A stretch of DNA of 34,043 nucleotides from Candidatus Magnetobacterium casense (GCF_000714715.1 NZ_JMFO01000033.1:1-34043); one strand, 5' to 3'; shown: positions 1 through 8,907, numbered from the stretch's first letter. Program-made: numbers and translations. Notes: generated by a model from the letters alone, not told the origin.

Positions 1-326
1 ATGGTAGATTGAAGACCGAATTTGGTGGAAATAATGTTTTGGTAAGGGGAAGCATGAAAGTAAAGATGCACTTGATGATCGGAATTGTTGTCTTATTTGC
101 CGATCAAATGTTAAAACTGATAACCTAAACGATAAAAGATACCTAAAAAAAGGTTGTTTTAGCATTATGAGGGAGAAATGCGTCTAAAATCAGAACAAAT
201 TGGCAATTATGTCCGATAAAATAGAAGATTTGGAGATTTTTATGTGAGTGAATAAAATTTAGACCTCATTAAAGATGAGAGAGTAGATATTTGTAGGGAT
301 TTTTGATTTCTTTTTGCAAGAGGCTC
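1..326 (+). mobile_element. Right end of an insertion sequence (truncated by window edge)
   Basis: The end of a transposase reading frame (stop at 123-125) is followed by about 200 AT-rich non-coding bases and then the sequence TTTTTGCAAGAGGCTC ending at 326. The reverse complement of its last 14 bases opens the element at 33639 and both ends of the small element at 31914-32035, so it is a terminal inverted repeat of one IS family. The target duplication cannot be confirmed because the left end lies outside the window; the bases just outside are TATT. Between 126 and 311 I see no gene. Confidence 0.8.
3..125 (+). CDS. Transposase, C-terminal fragment (runs off the window start)
   Basis: About 40 residues are open from the window edge to the TAA at 123-125. 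They read as the C-terminal end of a DDE transposase of the broad IS4/IS5/IS1182 type: a basic GRLKTEFGGNN stretch, then VRGSMKVKMHL and a hydrophobic helix rich in I, V, L and F. In these families this is the helix after the catalytic glutamate. The N-terminal fragment of a transposase in an element with the same terminal repeat starts at 33735 at the other window end, so the two may be parts of copies of the same IS. Family assignment rests on pattern only. Confidence 0.7.
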
Positions 327-356
327 TATTTAAATTGTCTTCTGCTGAAACGGTTC

Positions 357-1895
357 TCAACGCGTGTTAGTCTTTGTGCGATGCACCTTGAGTCTGCGTA
401 TGAGGTATCCAAATGTCTTTTTTAAGAGCATAGCCGGGTCGTTTTTGAGCAAAAACAGGAGGTGTTGCCTGCTTCTTCTGAGGCGCACGGTCAGGCTGTT
501 GTTGTAGGCATACAGCCACATGGCGATCTCTTCAACCCGTTGATCAAACTGCTGCCAGTCTATGTCTTTGACGAAATAGGCATCAGGCCACAGCGGAAAA
601 TCGTTCCAGTCCGGGGTGCCGGAGATAAGGCCCAGCTCAATGCACTTGTCGTACTCACTGCTTCCGGGCATGGGGTCAAAGATGTTAAAGGCCAGTTCGT
701 CGGCATTCAACTGGCGCATAAAGTCAAAAGTCTCCTGCAGGTCACCGAGGGTCTCCTCCGGAAAACCGGCCATAAAGAATGCCCCTGAGCCGATGCCCTT
801 TTTACGCAACAGGGCAAATGCACGCAGGATATCACTGTTGCTGACATCCTTGTTGATCATCTTTTTGATCCGTTCGCTGCCGCTTTCCACACCTATTTCC
901 AGTTTGACACATCCGGCCCTTTGCATCAGATCAAGGAGTTCTTCGTCGATGAGGTCTGCGCGCGTGGCGGTCTTCCAGCTTATCTTCAGACCACTATCTA
1001 TAATGCTTCGACAGTACCTCTCTATGACCTTACGGTTTATTGTGAAGGAGTCATCCCAGAACATAATGTGGCGTGTTCCATAGGTGTTTTGCAGGAAGGT
1101 GATCTCACTGATAACGTTTTCAGGGCTACGCAGACGAACCTTCTTGTCCCAGAAGTTCCTGGATGAACAGAACGTACAGCGAAACGGACATCCGCGTGAG
1201 ACGATCATGCTGCCCAGCGACTTAAAATCGATGTTCTGCCTGTAGAGGACGTTGTGGCGGTCCGGAAACGGGAGGGCATCGAGGTTTGCTGAAGTTGCAG
1301 GGGCGGGATTGTGAATTACCCGACCATTGTCCTTAAAAGACAGCCCACCTATCTCAGACAATGCCGCAGGTGTGGCCGTACCCCGACGGAGTAACCGACA
1401 CAGCTCAAGCATCACATACTCCCCCTCACCCCTTACTGCGAAGTCAACCTCTGGGTTTTTCAGACAGTCATCGGGCAGGAAACTCGGATGCACACCACCC
1501 CAGACGACCGCACACTGCCTGCTGTAGCCCTTTACGAGCCGGCTTAACTTAAATGCCGAGGCAGCCTCAACAGAGAGCACGGATATCCCAACAACATCCG
1601 GCTGAAATCCCTCCAGCGTCCGTGTGACCTCTTGCCAGATGTAGTGGTCATCGTCGCCGAGGCTCTGACGATACCTGCGATAGCTCCGTGATCTGAAATC
1701 AAAACCAATATCGGCATCCGTAAGGGCGGTCTTTTCTCCCGGGTGCGGGGTTTCGGCGTGATATATACAGGCGTTAAAACCATCCCGATTCAACACGGCA
1801 GAGACATATCCCAGTCCAAGCGGAAAGTACGGAGCCTGTCCAACCCCCTTCAGCCTCGTATACGGAGGCTTTATCAACAGCACCTTCATATTCAT
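357..1895 (-). CDS. B12-binding domain radical SAM protein
   Basis: A cobalamin-dependent radical SAM enzyme of about 512 residues. The N-terminus MKVLLIKPPYTR followed by PLGLGYVSAVL is the usual opening of the B12-binding Rossmann domain (roughly residues 1-165), with DVVGISVLS and WGGVHPS further on. The [4Fe-4S] motif is CPFRCTFC (CX3CX2C), near residue 245, in the SMIVSRGCPFRC context. The barrel follows with DDSFTINR, EIGVESGSE and GFPEET. The basic C-terminal tail may bind a partner or membrane. These enzymes modify lipids, cofactors or natural products; the substrate cannot be told. The frame stays open to a TTG at 1952, but the family start fits ATG 1895 better. No ribosome-binding site is convincing at either. 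It lies downstream of the DUF6599-like gene in the same direction, so co-transcription is likely. Confidence 0.88.
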   Translation of the reverse strand: MNMKVLLIKPPYTRLKGVGQAPYFPLGLGYVSAVLNRDGFNACIYHAETPHPGEKTALTDADIGFDFRSRSYRRYRQSLGDDDHYIWQEVTRTLEGFQPDVVGISVLSVEAASAFKLSRLVKGYSRQCAVVWGGVHPSFLPDDCLKNPEVDFAVRGEGEYVMLELCRLLRRGTATPAALSEIGGLSFKDNGRVIHNPAPATSANLDALPFPDRHNVLYRQNIDFKSLGSMIVSRGCPFRCTFCSSRNFWDKKVRLRSPENVISEITFLQNTYGTRHIMFWDDSFTINRKVIERYCRSIIDSGLKISWKTATRADLIDEELLDLMQRAGCVKLEIGVESGSERIKKMINKDVSNSDILRAFALLRKKGIGSGAFFMAGFPEETLGDLQETFDFMRQLNADELAFNIFDPMPGSSEYDKCIELGLISGTPDWNDFPLWPDAYFVKDIDWQQFDQRVEEIAMWLYAYNNSLTVRLRRSRQHLLFLLKNDPAMLLKKTFGYLIRRLKVHRTKTNTR

Positions 1896-1962
1896 AGGTT
1901 TATCATAACATAATGATGGCCCTCTCTTGAAGTGGGATGTGACACAGGGCAAAGGCAGTCCG

Positions 1963-2913
1963 TCAATTCTTCATCTTTGCGATAACCTTGGCTGCTAGTT
2001 CGTCGCTGACGGCTCCGTATACGCCAAACAGGGCATCGCCGGAGGGGATCAAAAACCAATCGCCCTCGTACTTGTCCACTATTTTGTAACAGATTACTCC
2101 GGCGACTTCTGACTTGCCATATGTGACGCCGGATTTTTCAAAGTATGCCATAAAGGCTGAAACAAGACTGTCAACAACGTCCTTCCCGCCGGTAACCAGC
2201 GCTACCTGGACCTCCGTGCCGTCTATTTCATACCGACGCTCTATGACATTGTGGATGAAGTCTATTCCACGATAGTTTTCCTTAAAATAGCGGGTTGAAA
2301 CGACCTTTCCGATATCGGGTAGCCTGTCAAACAGCGAAAACGTCCCGGCCCTTACACCGAGGGCATCGTGTATGGCCCCGGCAAGGCTTACGACCTCTGA
2401 CTGTTCCTTAAATGTCGTGACGTGGACGTAGTAGGAGCCGGCAAAGAAGCTCACCCCATTTTCGGTCTTATACCCCATCAGACCGACCTGTACCTCATTG
2501 TTGTCGGAGGGGGCGCTGTCCATCAGCACCCCGAAGGCGTGTTCGAGTTTACCCATCACGTAGACATCAATCACCACATCGGGCACCACATCGGGGGAGT
2601 GTCCCTCTGCAATCCCGGTTGCCACATACTCGGCAACGTACAGGGCAACAAAACCGTTGTTGATGAGGTACTCGGCATGACCATTCACGTACTCGAAGAG
2701 GTTGTCCTTGTTGAAGGTGCGCACCAAGCCCCTGAGCTGAAATCCCGCCGCCTCACGGGGAAAGTTTATGGCTCCTCCCTCGCCCAAAGACCTCGCAGAC
2801 TTGAAGTCCATCAGGCCCGGATCATACCTCTGGCCAGTTACATATATGGTCAGCCCCACAACCGGCAAGAGGGCAACAAGCAAGAGCCGATACACAATGG
2901 CAGTCTTAGACAT
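1963..2913 (-). CDS. DUF6599-like exported protein
   Basis: About 316 residues from ATG 2913. An N-terminal hydrophobic segment (YRLLLVALLPVVGLTIYVTG) looks like a signal anchor. The segment DNLFEYVNGHAEYLINNGFVALYVAEY matches the DUF6599-type pattern (LFEYINGGAE...YGF) as I remember that family, whose function is unknown. The C-terminal half holds a second similar domain. The ATG overlaps the stop of a 15-codon leader ORF that has a strong ribosome-binding site, so translation is probably coupled. In the same frame an upstream TTG (2937) also exists. Removing one A from the leader's A6 run would join the leader start to this frame, so the true N-terminus is uncertain. The radical SAM gene follows downstream. 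Confidence 0.65.
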   Translation of the reverse strand: MSKTAIVYRLLLVALLPVVGLTIYVTGQRYDPGLMDFKSARSLGEGGAINFPREAAGFQLRGLVRTFNKDNLFEYVNGHAEYLINNGFVALYVAEYVATGIAEGHSPDVVPDVVIDVYVMGKLEHAFGVLMDSAPSDNNEVQVGLMGYKTENGVSFFAGSYYVHVTTFKEQSEVVSLAGAIHDALGVRAGTFSLFDRLPDIGKVVSTRYFKENYRGIDFIHNVIERRYEIDGTEVQVALVTGGKDVVDSLVSAFMAYFEKSGVTYGKSEVAGVICYKIVDKYEGDWFLIPSGDALFGVYGAVSDELAAKVIAKMKN

Positions 2914-2953
2914 AGTCCGAGCACAACACCTGTACAATAGTCCGTTTTTTCAT
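2906..2953 (-). CDS. 15-residue leader ORF overlapping the DUF6599-like gene
   Basis: On the minus strand AAGGAGG stands six to seven bases before ATG 2953, which opens MKKRTIVQVLCSDYV and stops at TAA 2906-2908. The stop lies inside the start of the next gene (ATGTCTAA), a classic translational-coupling overlap. It is the only strong ribosome-binding site here. Either this is a true leader peptide, or the A6 run after the ATG is a frameshift site or error; with one A fewer the ATG would read directly into the downstream protein. Confidence 0.45.
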   Translation of the reverse strand: MKKRTIVQVLCSDYV

Positions 2954-3090
2954 CGTATGCCTCCTTGTTTTCTTGTACGTGCTTTGACTATATTGTAACC
3001 ATACAATTATATCTGTGTCTATAGTGCGCAATTGTCTCGTCTGAAATTTATAGAAACAACGCCCGGTGCCTCACGGTGAAAAAACTTCTC

Positions 3091-3120
3091 TTGACAAAGT
3101 CTTGATGATCCCGTTAGCAT
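3091..3120 (+). promoter_or_regulatory. Sigma-70-type promoter for the NYN gene
   Basis: TTGACA at 3091-3096 and TAGCAT at 3115-3120 are separated by 18 bases. The start codon at 3127 is only six bases after the -10 hexamer, so the transcript should begin at or next to the ATG. No Shine-Dalgarno sequence precedes the gene. Confidence 0.5.
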
Positions 3121-3126
3121 AAAAAT

Positions 3127-3735
3127 ATGAAGAAAGTTTTCATTTTTTGGGATAACTCCAATATTTTTATAAGTGGAAAAATGTTAGCATCTGAAATAGA
3201 TGGCGAAGATGCATATTATCAATTCAGGCTACAGTTTAAGAATATTTTGGAACTTGCAAGAGCCGGGCGTGAAATAGAGTATGCAATAGCAGTCGGTTCC
3301 GTTCCTCCCGAATTGCGTCAAGTCTGGAATAAAATGGAACAATCCGGAGTAGAGATTGAACTATTTGAAAGAGGTTCAGGTTCAAATAAAGAGCAAGCTG
3401 TAGATCAGGCCATCCAAGTTCATATGCTCAGGAAAGCTATTGACTATAATGGAACCCCGGGAATAGTTGTAATGTTGACGGGGGATGGTCATGGTTTTCA
3501 CGACGGGGTAGGCTTTCATGCCGATTTGGAAAGAATGCACAAGAAAGGTTGGGGAATTGAAATCATGGCATGGGAAAAAACTTGCAACTCGAATTTGAAA
3601 AAATGGGTTGAAAAAATAGGTACTTTTATTCGTCTTGAGGATTACTATGAAAGCATAACATTCCTTGACGATGACAAGGGAGTCATCCGTAAGTCAAAGC
3701 CATTATCTTTGGATAACAGGATTAAATCAACTTAG
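3127..3735 (+). CDS. NYN domain protein (putative ribonuclease)
   Basis: 202 residues with the PIN-like NYN fold. The N-terminus KKVFIFWDNSNIF gives the first acidic/Asn site (D9, N12), the middle carries DQAIQVHML, and VVMLTGDGHGF with a following G-WGIEIM stretch is the second acidic site and last strand. NYN proteins of the LabA/DUF88 type are metal-dependent RNases or regulators; the RNA target is unknown. Codon use is AT-rich and unlike the envelope genes next door, suggesting acquisition by transfer. No cognate antitoxin is visible, so a toxin role is not supported by context. Confidence 0.8.
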   Translation: MKKVFIFWDNSNIFISGKMLASEIDGEDAYYQFRLQFKNILELARAGREIEYAIAVGSVPPELRQVWNKMEQSGVEIELFERGSGSNKEQAVDQAIQVHMLRKAIDYNGTPGIVVMLTGDGHGFHDGVGFHADLERMHKKGWGIEIMAWEKTCNSNLKKWVEKIGTFIRLEDYYESITFLDDDKGVIRKSKPLSLDNRIKST

Positions 3736-3754
3736 ACTCAATTAAAGCTCATAG

Positions 3755-3878
3755 TTCATACGCACGCTTGACAAACGTGAACTATTTACAACCGGGGATG
3801 CCTACATATACCTCAAAGGTCTTTACCGTAAGATTTTTGCCCCTGACCGTGATGAGCGCGGGCAATATCAAGCCATGA
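3755..3878 (+). pseudogene. Possible 3' remnant of a gene upstream of the pilin
   Basis: Between the NYN gene and the pilin two frames stay open. One (3755 onward) runs in phase into the pilin without a start codon and reads like hydrophilic protein (GDAYIYLKGLYRKIF). The other ends in a TGA at 3876-3878 that overlaps the pilin ATG (ATGA), as neighbouring pseudopilin genes often do. GC-rich codon use here contrasts with the AT-rich NYN gene. I infer that an older gene was cut off when the NYN segment arrived; which frame is real is undecided. Confidence 0.3.
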
Positions 3879-4276
3879 AACTTCGCAATCAGGGAGGTCT
3901 GACGATCATTGAGCTGCTGATCGTAATATTTATCATATCGATGTTGTTTTCCGTGGCGTTGCCCGTGACACTCAGGACGTATCAGCGATATATGGCCTCC
4001 CTGGAGGCAGAAAAGGTGTTGGTGTTGATGCTCACTGTGCAGCGGGAGAGCTTTGCAACAGGGTTTGACAGTTACGTGCGGACGGTTGATGGCGTGATGC
4101 TCGTAAACAATGAGAAAACCCCCATACCCACGGCATTTGCAAGCCTGAACCGGCCAATTGTCTTTTATGGCAACGGCACCACATCCGGCGGGGAGGTGAT
4201 CGTCTACGTCAACGACTTCACGTTTGTAGTCACTGTCACCGCACCATTTGCCGGCATGGCCATGACACAAGGTTAA
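3875..4276 (+). CDS. Prepilin-type N-methylation protein (type II secretion/type IV pilin-like)
   Basis: 133 residues. The N-terminus carries the class III signal: a short basic leader (MKLRNQG) and then GLTIIELLIVIFIISML, with cleavage expected after the glycine and the conserved glutamate at position +5 of the mature protein. The hydrophobic stretch that follows is the pilin spine. The C-terminal part (about 90 residues) fits a minor pilin or GspH-like pseudopilin. A prepilin peptidase and an assembly ATPase, needed elsewhere in the genome, are absent here, so the gene is an orphan. The frame stays open upstream of the ATG; the leader length makes ATG 3875 the best start. Confidence 0.8.
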   Translation: MKLRNQGGLTIIELLIVIFIISMLFSVALPVTLRTYQRYMASLEAEKVLVLMLTVQRESFATGFDSYVRTVDGVMLVNNEKTPIPTAFASLNRPIVFYGNGTTSGGEVIVYVNDFTFVVTVTAPFAGMAMTQG

Positions 4277-4381
4277 GCATGTCCCTTACACTGTCTAATG
4301 TCACGGATTTTGTATTTAATCCAGTCGAAATCTACCACATTAAGTTGCGTATATTTTTTTATGCGTAGCAATTGAGGGGTG

Positions 4382-4411
4382 TTGACATAGATAAAAGAAA
4401 TACTGTATAGT
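4382..4411 (+). promoter_or_regulatory. Sigma-70-type promoter for bamA
   Basis: TTGACA (4382-4387), 18 bases, then TATAGT (4406-4411), about 45 bases before the bamA start. This is the best promoter-like pair in the 181-base gap after the pilin and probably drives the envelope operon. The rest of the gap shows nothing else. Confidence 0.6.
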
Positions 4412-4457
4412 TTTTTGTACAGTTATAATGCGTAAAAAACTTATAAGGGTCGGGTGA

Positions 4458-6746
4458 TTGTCATTGAAAGAGTTAAGAGATGCAATAGTGTTTGTGCTGC
4501 TGTTAGTGGCCTTTGCTACCTGTAATCTTTATGCACAAGAGTTGCCCAAGGCATCGGATATAGCTCAGGGCACAGAGCCACTGGTTAAGGCAGTTGAGAT
4601 TGTCGGCATAAAGCGCATGGAGGAAGGGGCGGTTAAGGCCAGACTCTCTCAGAAATTAAATCAACCCCTGTCTCGGGACAGGATCGATGAGGATATACGG
4701 ACCATTTACAAGCTGGGTTACTTCGATGACGTGAAGGTCGAAACAGAGTTCTATGAGGGTGGTATTAAGGTCGTATACATAGTGAAGGAAAAACCCACTA
4801 TCGTTCGGATAAATTTTGACGGCAATAAAGAGTTCAAGGACGACAAGCTCAAGGAAAAGATAACCATTGTTAAAGGTTCCATTGCAGACACTGCCCTGAT
4901 CCAGGACAACGCCGAAAAGCTAAAGACTTTCTATGATGGCGAGGGATATTATCTGAGCGAAATACTGCCAATCCTCAACTACATCAAAGATGACGAGGTC
5001 AGCCTGACCCTCAGGATCAAGGAAGGAAAAAAGATAAAGATCAAGACGTTACAGTTTACGGGCAATAAGAACATCTCCGACGGCAAGATAAAAAAGGCGA
5101 TAAAGACGTCCACGTGGTGGATATTTTCGTTTTTTACCAGCTCCGGGTACGTAAAAAAGGATGCCCTGGAGGATGACATCAAGGCGATAAGCGACCTCTA
5201 TCACGACAACGGCTACGTCAAGGTCAAGGTGAGTGAGCCGCGTGTGATCGTGGACGAGGCAAAGCCTGCAATTACAGTAGCCTTTGACATAGAGGAGGGC
5301 GACAGATACAACGTCTCAAAGGTAGAGATAGACGGCTACCATGCCTTTTCCGATGAGGATATAAAGAAGCTGATAACCATAAAATCAGGCGAGGCGTTCA
5401 GTAAAAAGACCCTCTCCAATAACATCACTGCGGTGTCAGGATACTACTCCGAGCGTGGCTACGCAACCGTAACAATAACGCCGGAGGTGGTGCCCGATGA
5501 CGCCACCAAAACGGTCAGCGTATACCTCAAGGTAGAGGAAGGCAAGATATACAAGATAGGCAGGCTCGAAGCATTCGGCAACACGAAGACCAGAGACAAG
5601 GTGATCAGACGTGAGGTGACCCTCGATGAGGGAGACATATTTAACAGCAAGAAGCTCAAGAGAAGCTATCAGAACGTAAACAACCTTGATTTCTTTGAGT
5701 CCGTGGAGTTTGTTCCCCGCCCGCAACCCGACACGGATATAGTAGACATAGACGTAAAGGTCAAGGAGAAGTCCACAGCGTTTGTCAGCTTTGGCGGCGG
5801 ATACAGCTCTGTTGACAGACTGATCGGAATGGTGCAACTGACGCAGGCCAACGTCTTTGGCTCCGGTCAGTACCTCAAGATAAGCGCCGAGCTTGGTGGC
5901 GTATCCTCATTGTATGAGATAACCTATAAGGAACCGTGGCTGTTTGACAAACCCATAAGTGCAGCCGCAAGCATATACAGGCTTGAGCGCGAATATATAA
6001 AGTACAGCAGACGGGCCTCCGGTACAGCCCTTGGCGTCGGTAAGAGGTTTGCCGAGTACTACGACCTTGGCGTCATGTACAGGTTTGAGGACGTCAACGT
6101 CTTTGATGTCGATGATGATGCCCCCAAGATAGTCAGAGAACAGACAGGTAAGGCTACAACAAGCAGCATAACGCCAACCCTGACCAGAGATACTCGCGAT
6201 AACTACAACGACCCCTCGGAGGGTTCACGCAATTCCATCTACGTAACGTTTGCCGGCTTGGGCGGCTCAAATGCGTTTTTACGCACGGGGGTAGACTCCC
6301 TGTGGTTCTTCCCGTTCTTTGGTCCAACCACGTTGTCTTTTCGTGGTAGGTATGGGTATGGCTCCGGAGTTTATGGCAAAAAGCTGCCCATCTATGAGAG
6401 GTTTTACGTTGGCGGTATAAGCACAATCAGAGGGCTTGCCTTTGGCGAAGCCGGCCCCGTAGACGAAGAAGATACCTTTATCGGCGGCACCAGCCAGTTG
6501 ATCTTTAACAGTGAATTCATCTTCCCCATCGTCTCCGAGATAAAGCTCAAGGGTGTGGTGTTCTTTGATACCGGTTCGTCCTTTGAAAGCGGGATAGAGT
6601 TTTCCGAATTCAGGTACACATCCGGGGGAGGTTTCAGATGGATATCACCATTTGGCCCCATTCGCATAGAGTATGGCCACAACTTACACAAAAAGCCAGG
6701 CGAATCCAGCGGGAGAATAGAGTTCTCCTTTGGCAGCTTCTTTTAA
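4458..6746 (+). CDS. bamA: Outer membrane protein assembly factor BamA
   Basis: 762 residues, the normal BamA size. A hydrophobic signal segment ends near ...CNLYAQE. Five POTRA domains follow to about residue 425, seen as repeated units such as VEIVGIKRMEEGAVKARL, INFDGNKEFKD, LQFTGNKNISD, VEIDGYHAFSDEDI and LEAFGNTKTRD. The 16-strand barrel then begins (FVSFGGGYSSVDRL), with the loop-6 motif IRGLAFGEAGP and a C-terminal phenylalanine. BamA inserts beta-barrel proteins into the outer membrane. The frame starts at a TTG (4458) behind AAGGGT/GGGT; a nearby alternative start cannot be excluded. The gene opens the envelope cluster with skp and lpx genes downstream, a widely conserved order. Confidence 0.96.
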   Translation: MSLKELRDAIVFVLLLVAFATCNLYAQELPKASDIAQGTEPLVKAVEIVGIKRMEEGAVKARLSQKLNQPLSRDRIDEDIRTIYKLGYFDDVKVETEFYEGGIKVVYIVKEKPTIVRINFDGNKEFKDDKLKEKITIVKGSIADTALIQDNAEKLKTFYDGEGYYLSEILPILNYIKDDEVSLTLRIKEGKKIKIKTLQFTGNKNISDGKIKKAIKTSTWWIFSFFTSSGYVKKDALEDDIKAISDLYHDNGYVKVKVSEPRVIVDEAKPAITVAFDIEEGDRYNVSKVEIDGYHAFSDEDIKKLITIKSGEAFSKKTLSNNITAVSGYYSERGYATVTITPEVVPDDATKTVSVYLKVEEGKIYKIGRLEAFGNTKTRDKVIRREVTLDEGDIFNSKKLKRSYQNVNNLDFFESVEFVPRPQPDTDIVDIDVKVKEKSTAFVSFGGGYSSVDRLIGMVQLTQANVFGSGQYLKISAELGGVSSLYEITYKEPWLFDKPISAAASIYRLEREYIKYSRRASGTALGVGKRFAEYYDLGVMYRFEDVNVFDVDDDAPKIVREQTGKATTSSITPTLTRDTRDNYNDPSEGSRNSIYVTFAGLGGSNAFLRTGVDSLWFFPFFGPTTLSFRGRYGYGSGVYGKKLPIYERFYVGGISTIRGLAFGEAGPVDEEDTFIGGTSQLIFNSEFIFPIVSEIKLKGVVFFDTGSSFESGIEFSEFRYTSGGGFRWISPFGPIRIEYGHNLHKKPGESSGRIEFSFGSFF

Positions 6747-6803
6747 AATGAACATGCAGCTTTTTAATAGCATGAGTCTCAATAAAAACAATCAGGAGGA
6801 TAT

Positions 6804-7328
6804 ATGAACAGGGTTTTAACCGCTTTGATAGCGGTAGTGATGTTGGTGTTTTTCAATGGCACAGTGATGGCACAGCAGGGGACAAAGATCGGCTCGGTGG
6901 ACCTGCAAAAGATACTAAGTGACTCCGAACCAGGCAAAAAGGCAAAAACAAGCCTCGAAACCTTTATTAAATCACATCAGGCCAAAATAGACGAAAAGGA
7001 AAAGGCCATAGAAAAACTCAAAGATGAAATAGAAAAAAAAGGAACCGCCCTCTCCGAAGACGCCAAGAAAAAGAAACAGGATGAACTCCAGTCCATGATG
7101 CGAGACCTCAAACGCATGGCCTCCGACGCCCAGGAAGATATAAGAAAAAAAGAAGGCGAACTCACCAAAGATGTCTTTAAGGACATCAAGGACGTAATCG
7201 CCACCGTCGGCAAAGAGGAAGGATATGCAGCCATAATGGATAACAACGTCCTGCTTTATTCTAACGAAGGAGTCGATGTCACAGATAAGGTCATCAAAAA
7301 GTACAACGAATTGGGTAAGAAAAAGTAA
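6804..7328 (+). CDS. skp: OmpH/Skp family periplasmic chaperone
   Basis: 174 residues. A signal peptide (hydrophobic core LIAVVMLVFF, cleavage near MAQQG) leads into the typical KIGSVDLQKIL strand. The middle (about residues 45-115) is a highly charged Lys/Glu coiled coil, the tentacle of Skp, and the last part folds back with VIATVGKEEGYAAIMDNNVLLY. Skp holds unfolded outer-membrane proteins in the periplasm for BamA, directly upstream. A strong AGGAGG lies before ATG 6804. Confidence 0.93.
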   Translation: MNRVLTALIAVVMLVFFNGTVMAQQGTKIGSVDLQKILSDSEPGKKAKTSLETFIKSHQAKIDEKEKAIEKLKDEIEKKGTALSEDAKKKKQDELQSMMRDLKRMASDAQEDIRKKEGELTKDVFKDIKDVIATVGKEEGYAAIMDNNVLLYSNEGVDVTDKVIKKYNELGKKK

Positions 7329-7419
7329 CCCAACGTAAATCAAGGAAGCAAACTGACGGGAGATTTTTTTATTCAAAGACATTGATGTATCAATTACACA
7401 GAAATAAACAACGAGCAAG

Positions 7420-8469
7420 ATGAACTTAGCAGAGATAACCAGCTTCCTTGGCGGCAAACTTAGGGGCGGGGGGAGGGATGCCGGGGATGCTGATGATGCC
7501 CGGAGAGAGATCACCGGAGTTGCAGGCATAGCAGAGGCAACAGAAGGATACATAACTCTATACAAAGGCAATACACCGCTGAATGCTCTCCTGGCCTGTA
7601 GTGCCACTGCCGTGCTTGTAAAGGAGGAACTGCCGGAAGTTGATAAGGCACAGGTGATTGTTGACAGACCGTCGCTGGCATTTGCCAGGCTCCTGACGCT
7701 GTTTTACGTCAAACCTTTCACCCCCCGGGGGATAATGAACGGGGCATATGTGGCTGATAGCGTGCGTATATCGGCCAACAATGTGACGGTCTACCCCGGT
7801 GCCTATATTGCTGATGGCGCAACAATTGGGGATTGTACAACGCTCTACCCGGGTGTGTACATCGGCGACAATGCCGAAATTGGCTACCATTGCATACTAT
7901 ACCCAAACGTGACCATCGGTAAAGACTGCCGCATAGGGGATAGGGTAATCATACAACCCGGTGCGGTGGTAGGCTCCGATGGCTTTGGATACGAACTTGA
8001 TGGAGGAAAACACATCAAGGTCCCACAGGTAGGAAGGGTCGTGGTGGAAGACGACGTCGAAATAGGCGCCAATACCACCATCGACAGGGCAACCAGTGGT
8101 GTCACACTAATCGGCGCCGGTACAAAAATAGACAATATGGTACAGATAGCCCACAACGTTACAATAGGAAAACACAGTCTGATCATAGCCCAGACCGGCA
8201 TAGCCGGTAGCAGCCGACTTGGCGACTACGTGGTGCTTGCCGGACAGGTAGGGGTGGCAGACCATACAACCATTGAATCAGGGACACAGCTCGGCGCCCA
8301 GGCCGGTGCCATGGGAAAGATCAATAAAGGTGCCTATATGGGCTCCCCTGCCATGCCACATATGCAATTTAAACGCTCCTATGCGTTATTTAAACGACTG
8401 CCTGAAATACATGAAAGATTGCAACAACTCGAAAAACAAACTATTGTTGACAAAAAAAGGGAGGACTAA
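7420..8469 (+). CDS. lpxD: UDP-3-O-acylglucosamine N-acyltransferase LpxD
   Basis: 349 residues. The N-terminal uridine-binding domain (about 1-100) starts [13 protein letters not shown] left-handed beta helix of hexapeptide repeats follows ([27 protein letters not shown]), then [14 protein letters not shown] and the catalytic histidine in [12 protein letters not shown]-terminal helix ends the protein. It N-acylates UDP-3-O-acylglucosamine, the third step of lipid A synthesis. A 91-base gap separates it from skp; fabZ begins three bases after its stop. The N-terminal domain has a Gly/Asp-rich insertion ([16 protein letters not shown]) not usual in the family. Confidence 0.95.
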   Translation: MNLAEITSFLGGKLRGGGRDAGDADDARREITGVAGIAEATEGYITLYKGNTPLNALLACSATAVLVKEELPEVDKAQVIVDRPSLAFARLLTLFYVKPFTPRGIMNGAYVADSVRISANNVTVYPGAYIADGATIGDCTTLYPGVYIGDNAEIGYHCILYPNVTIGKDCRIGDRVIIQPGAVVGSDGFGYELDGGKHIKVPQVGRVVVEDDVEIGANTTIDRATSGVTLIGAGTKIDNMVQIAHNVTIGKHSLIIAQTGIAGSSRLGDYVVLAGQVGVADHTTIESGTQLGAQAGAMGKINKGAYMGSPAMPHMQFKRSYALFKRLPEIHERLQQLEKQTIVDKKRED

Positions 8470-8472
8470 ACA

Positions 8473-8901
8473 ATGATAGACATATTAGGCATAAAAACCA
8501 CTCTGCCTCACAGATATCCTTTCCTGATGGTAGACCGTGTCATAGAAATAGTAACTGGAGAGAGCGCACGAGGGATAAAAAACGTAACGATAAATGAACC
8601 CTTCTTCCAGGGCCATTTCCCTGACAATCCTGTTATGCCGGGGGTTCTCATAGTGGAGGCATTGGCGCAACTGTCCGGCATACTGGCGTTTCAGTCCGGC
8701 ATTAAGGGTAACACCGTCTATTTCATGAGCATAGAAAAGGCCAAATTCAGACGACCCGTTGTCCCCGGTGATCAGTTGATACTTGACATAAAGGTCGCAC
8801 ACAAGCGGGGTAACGTATGGAGATTTACAGGCAAGGCCATGGTGGAAGAGGCCGTTGCATCCGAAGCCGAATTCACCGCTATGGTCGCACAGCGGGAGTA
8901 A
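8473..8901 (+). CDS. fabZ: 3-hydroxyacyl-ACP dehydratase FabZ
   Basis: 142 residues, a hot-dog fold enzyme that dehydrates 3-hydroxyacyl-ACP in fatty acid elongation. It shows the family signatures LPHRYPFLMVDRV near the N-terminus and GHFPDNPVMPGVLIVEALAQL, which contains the catalytic His and Glu, and later FRRPVVPGDQL. Its place between lpxD and lpxA is conserved: FabZ and the Lpx acyltransferases compete for 3-hydroxyacyl-ACP, so shared transcription balances phospholipid and lipid A. Confidence 0.96.
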   Translation: MIDILGIKTTLPHRYPFLMVDRVIEIVTGESARGIKNVTINEPFFQGHFPDNPVMPGVLIVEALAQLSGILAFQSGIKGNTVYFMSIEKAKFRRPVVPGDQLILDIKVAHKRGNVWRFTGKAMVEEAVASEAEFTAMVAQRE

Positions 8902-8907
8902 CATAAA

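Noticed and set aside
3782..4270. Minus-strand frame opposite the pilin gene
   Set aside because: The pilin has a diagnostic N-methylation signal on the plus strand; the opposite frame is Cys/His-rich with no recognisable domain.
6972..7607. Long open frame on the minus strand opposite skp
   Set aside because: It is antisense to the Lys/Glu-rich coiled coil of Skp; the Phe/Leu-rich translation is the expected mirror of AAA/GAA codons, and it crosses the skp-lpxD gap without a ribosome-binding site.
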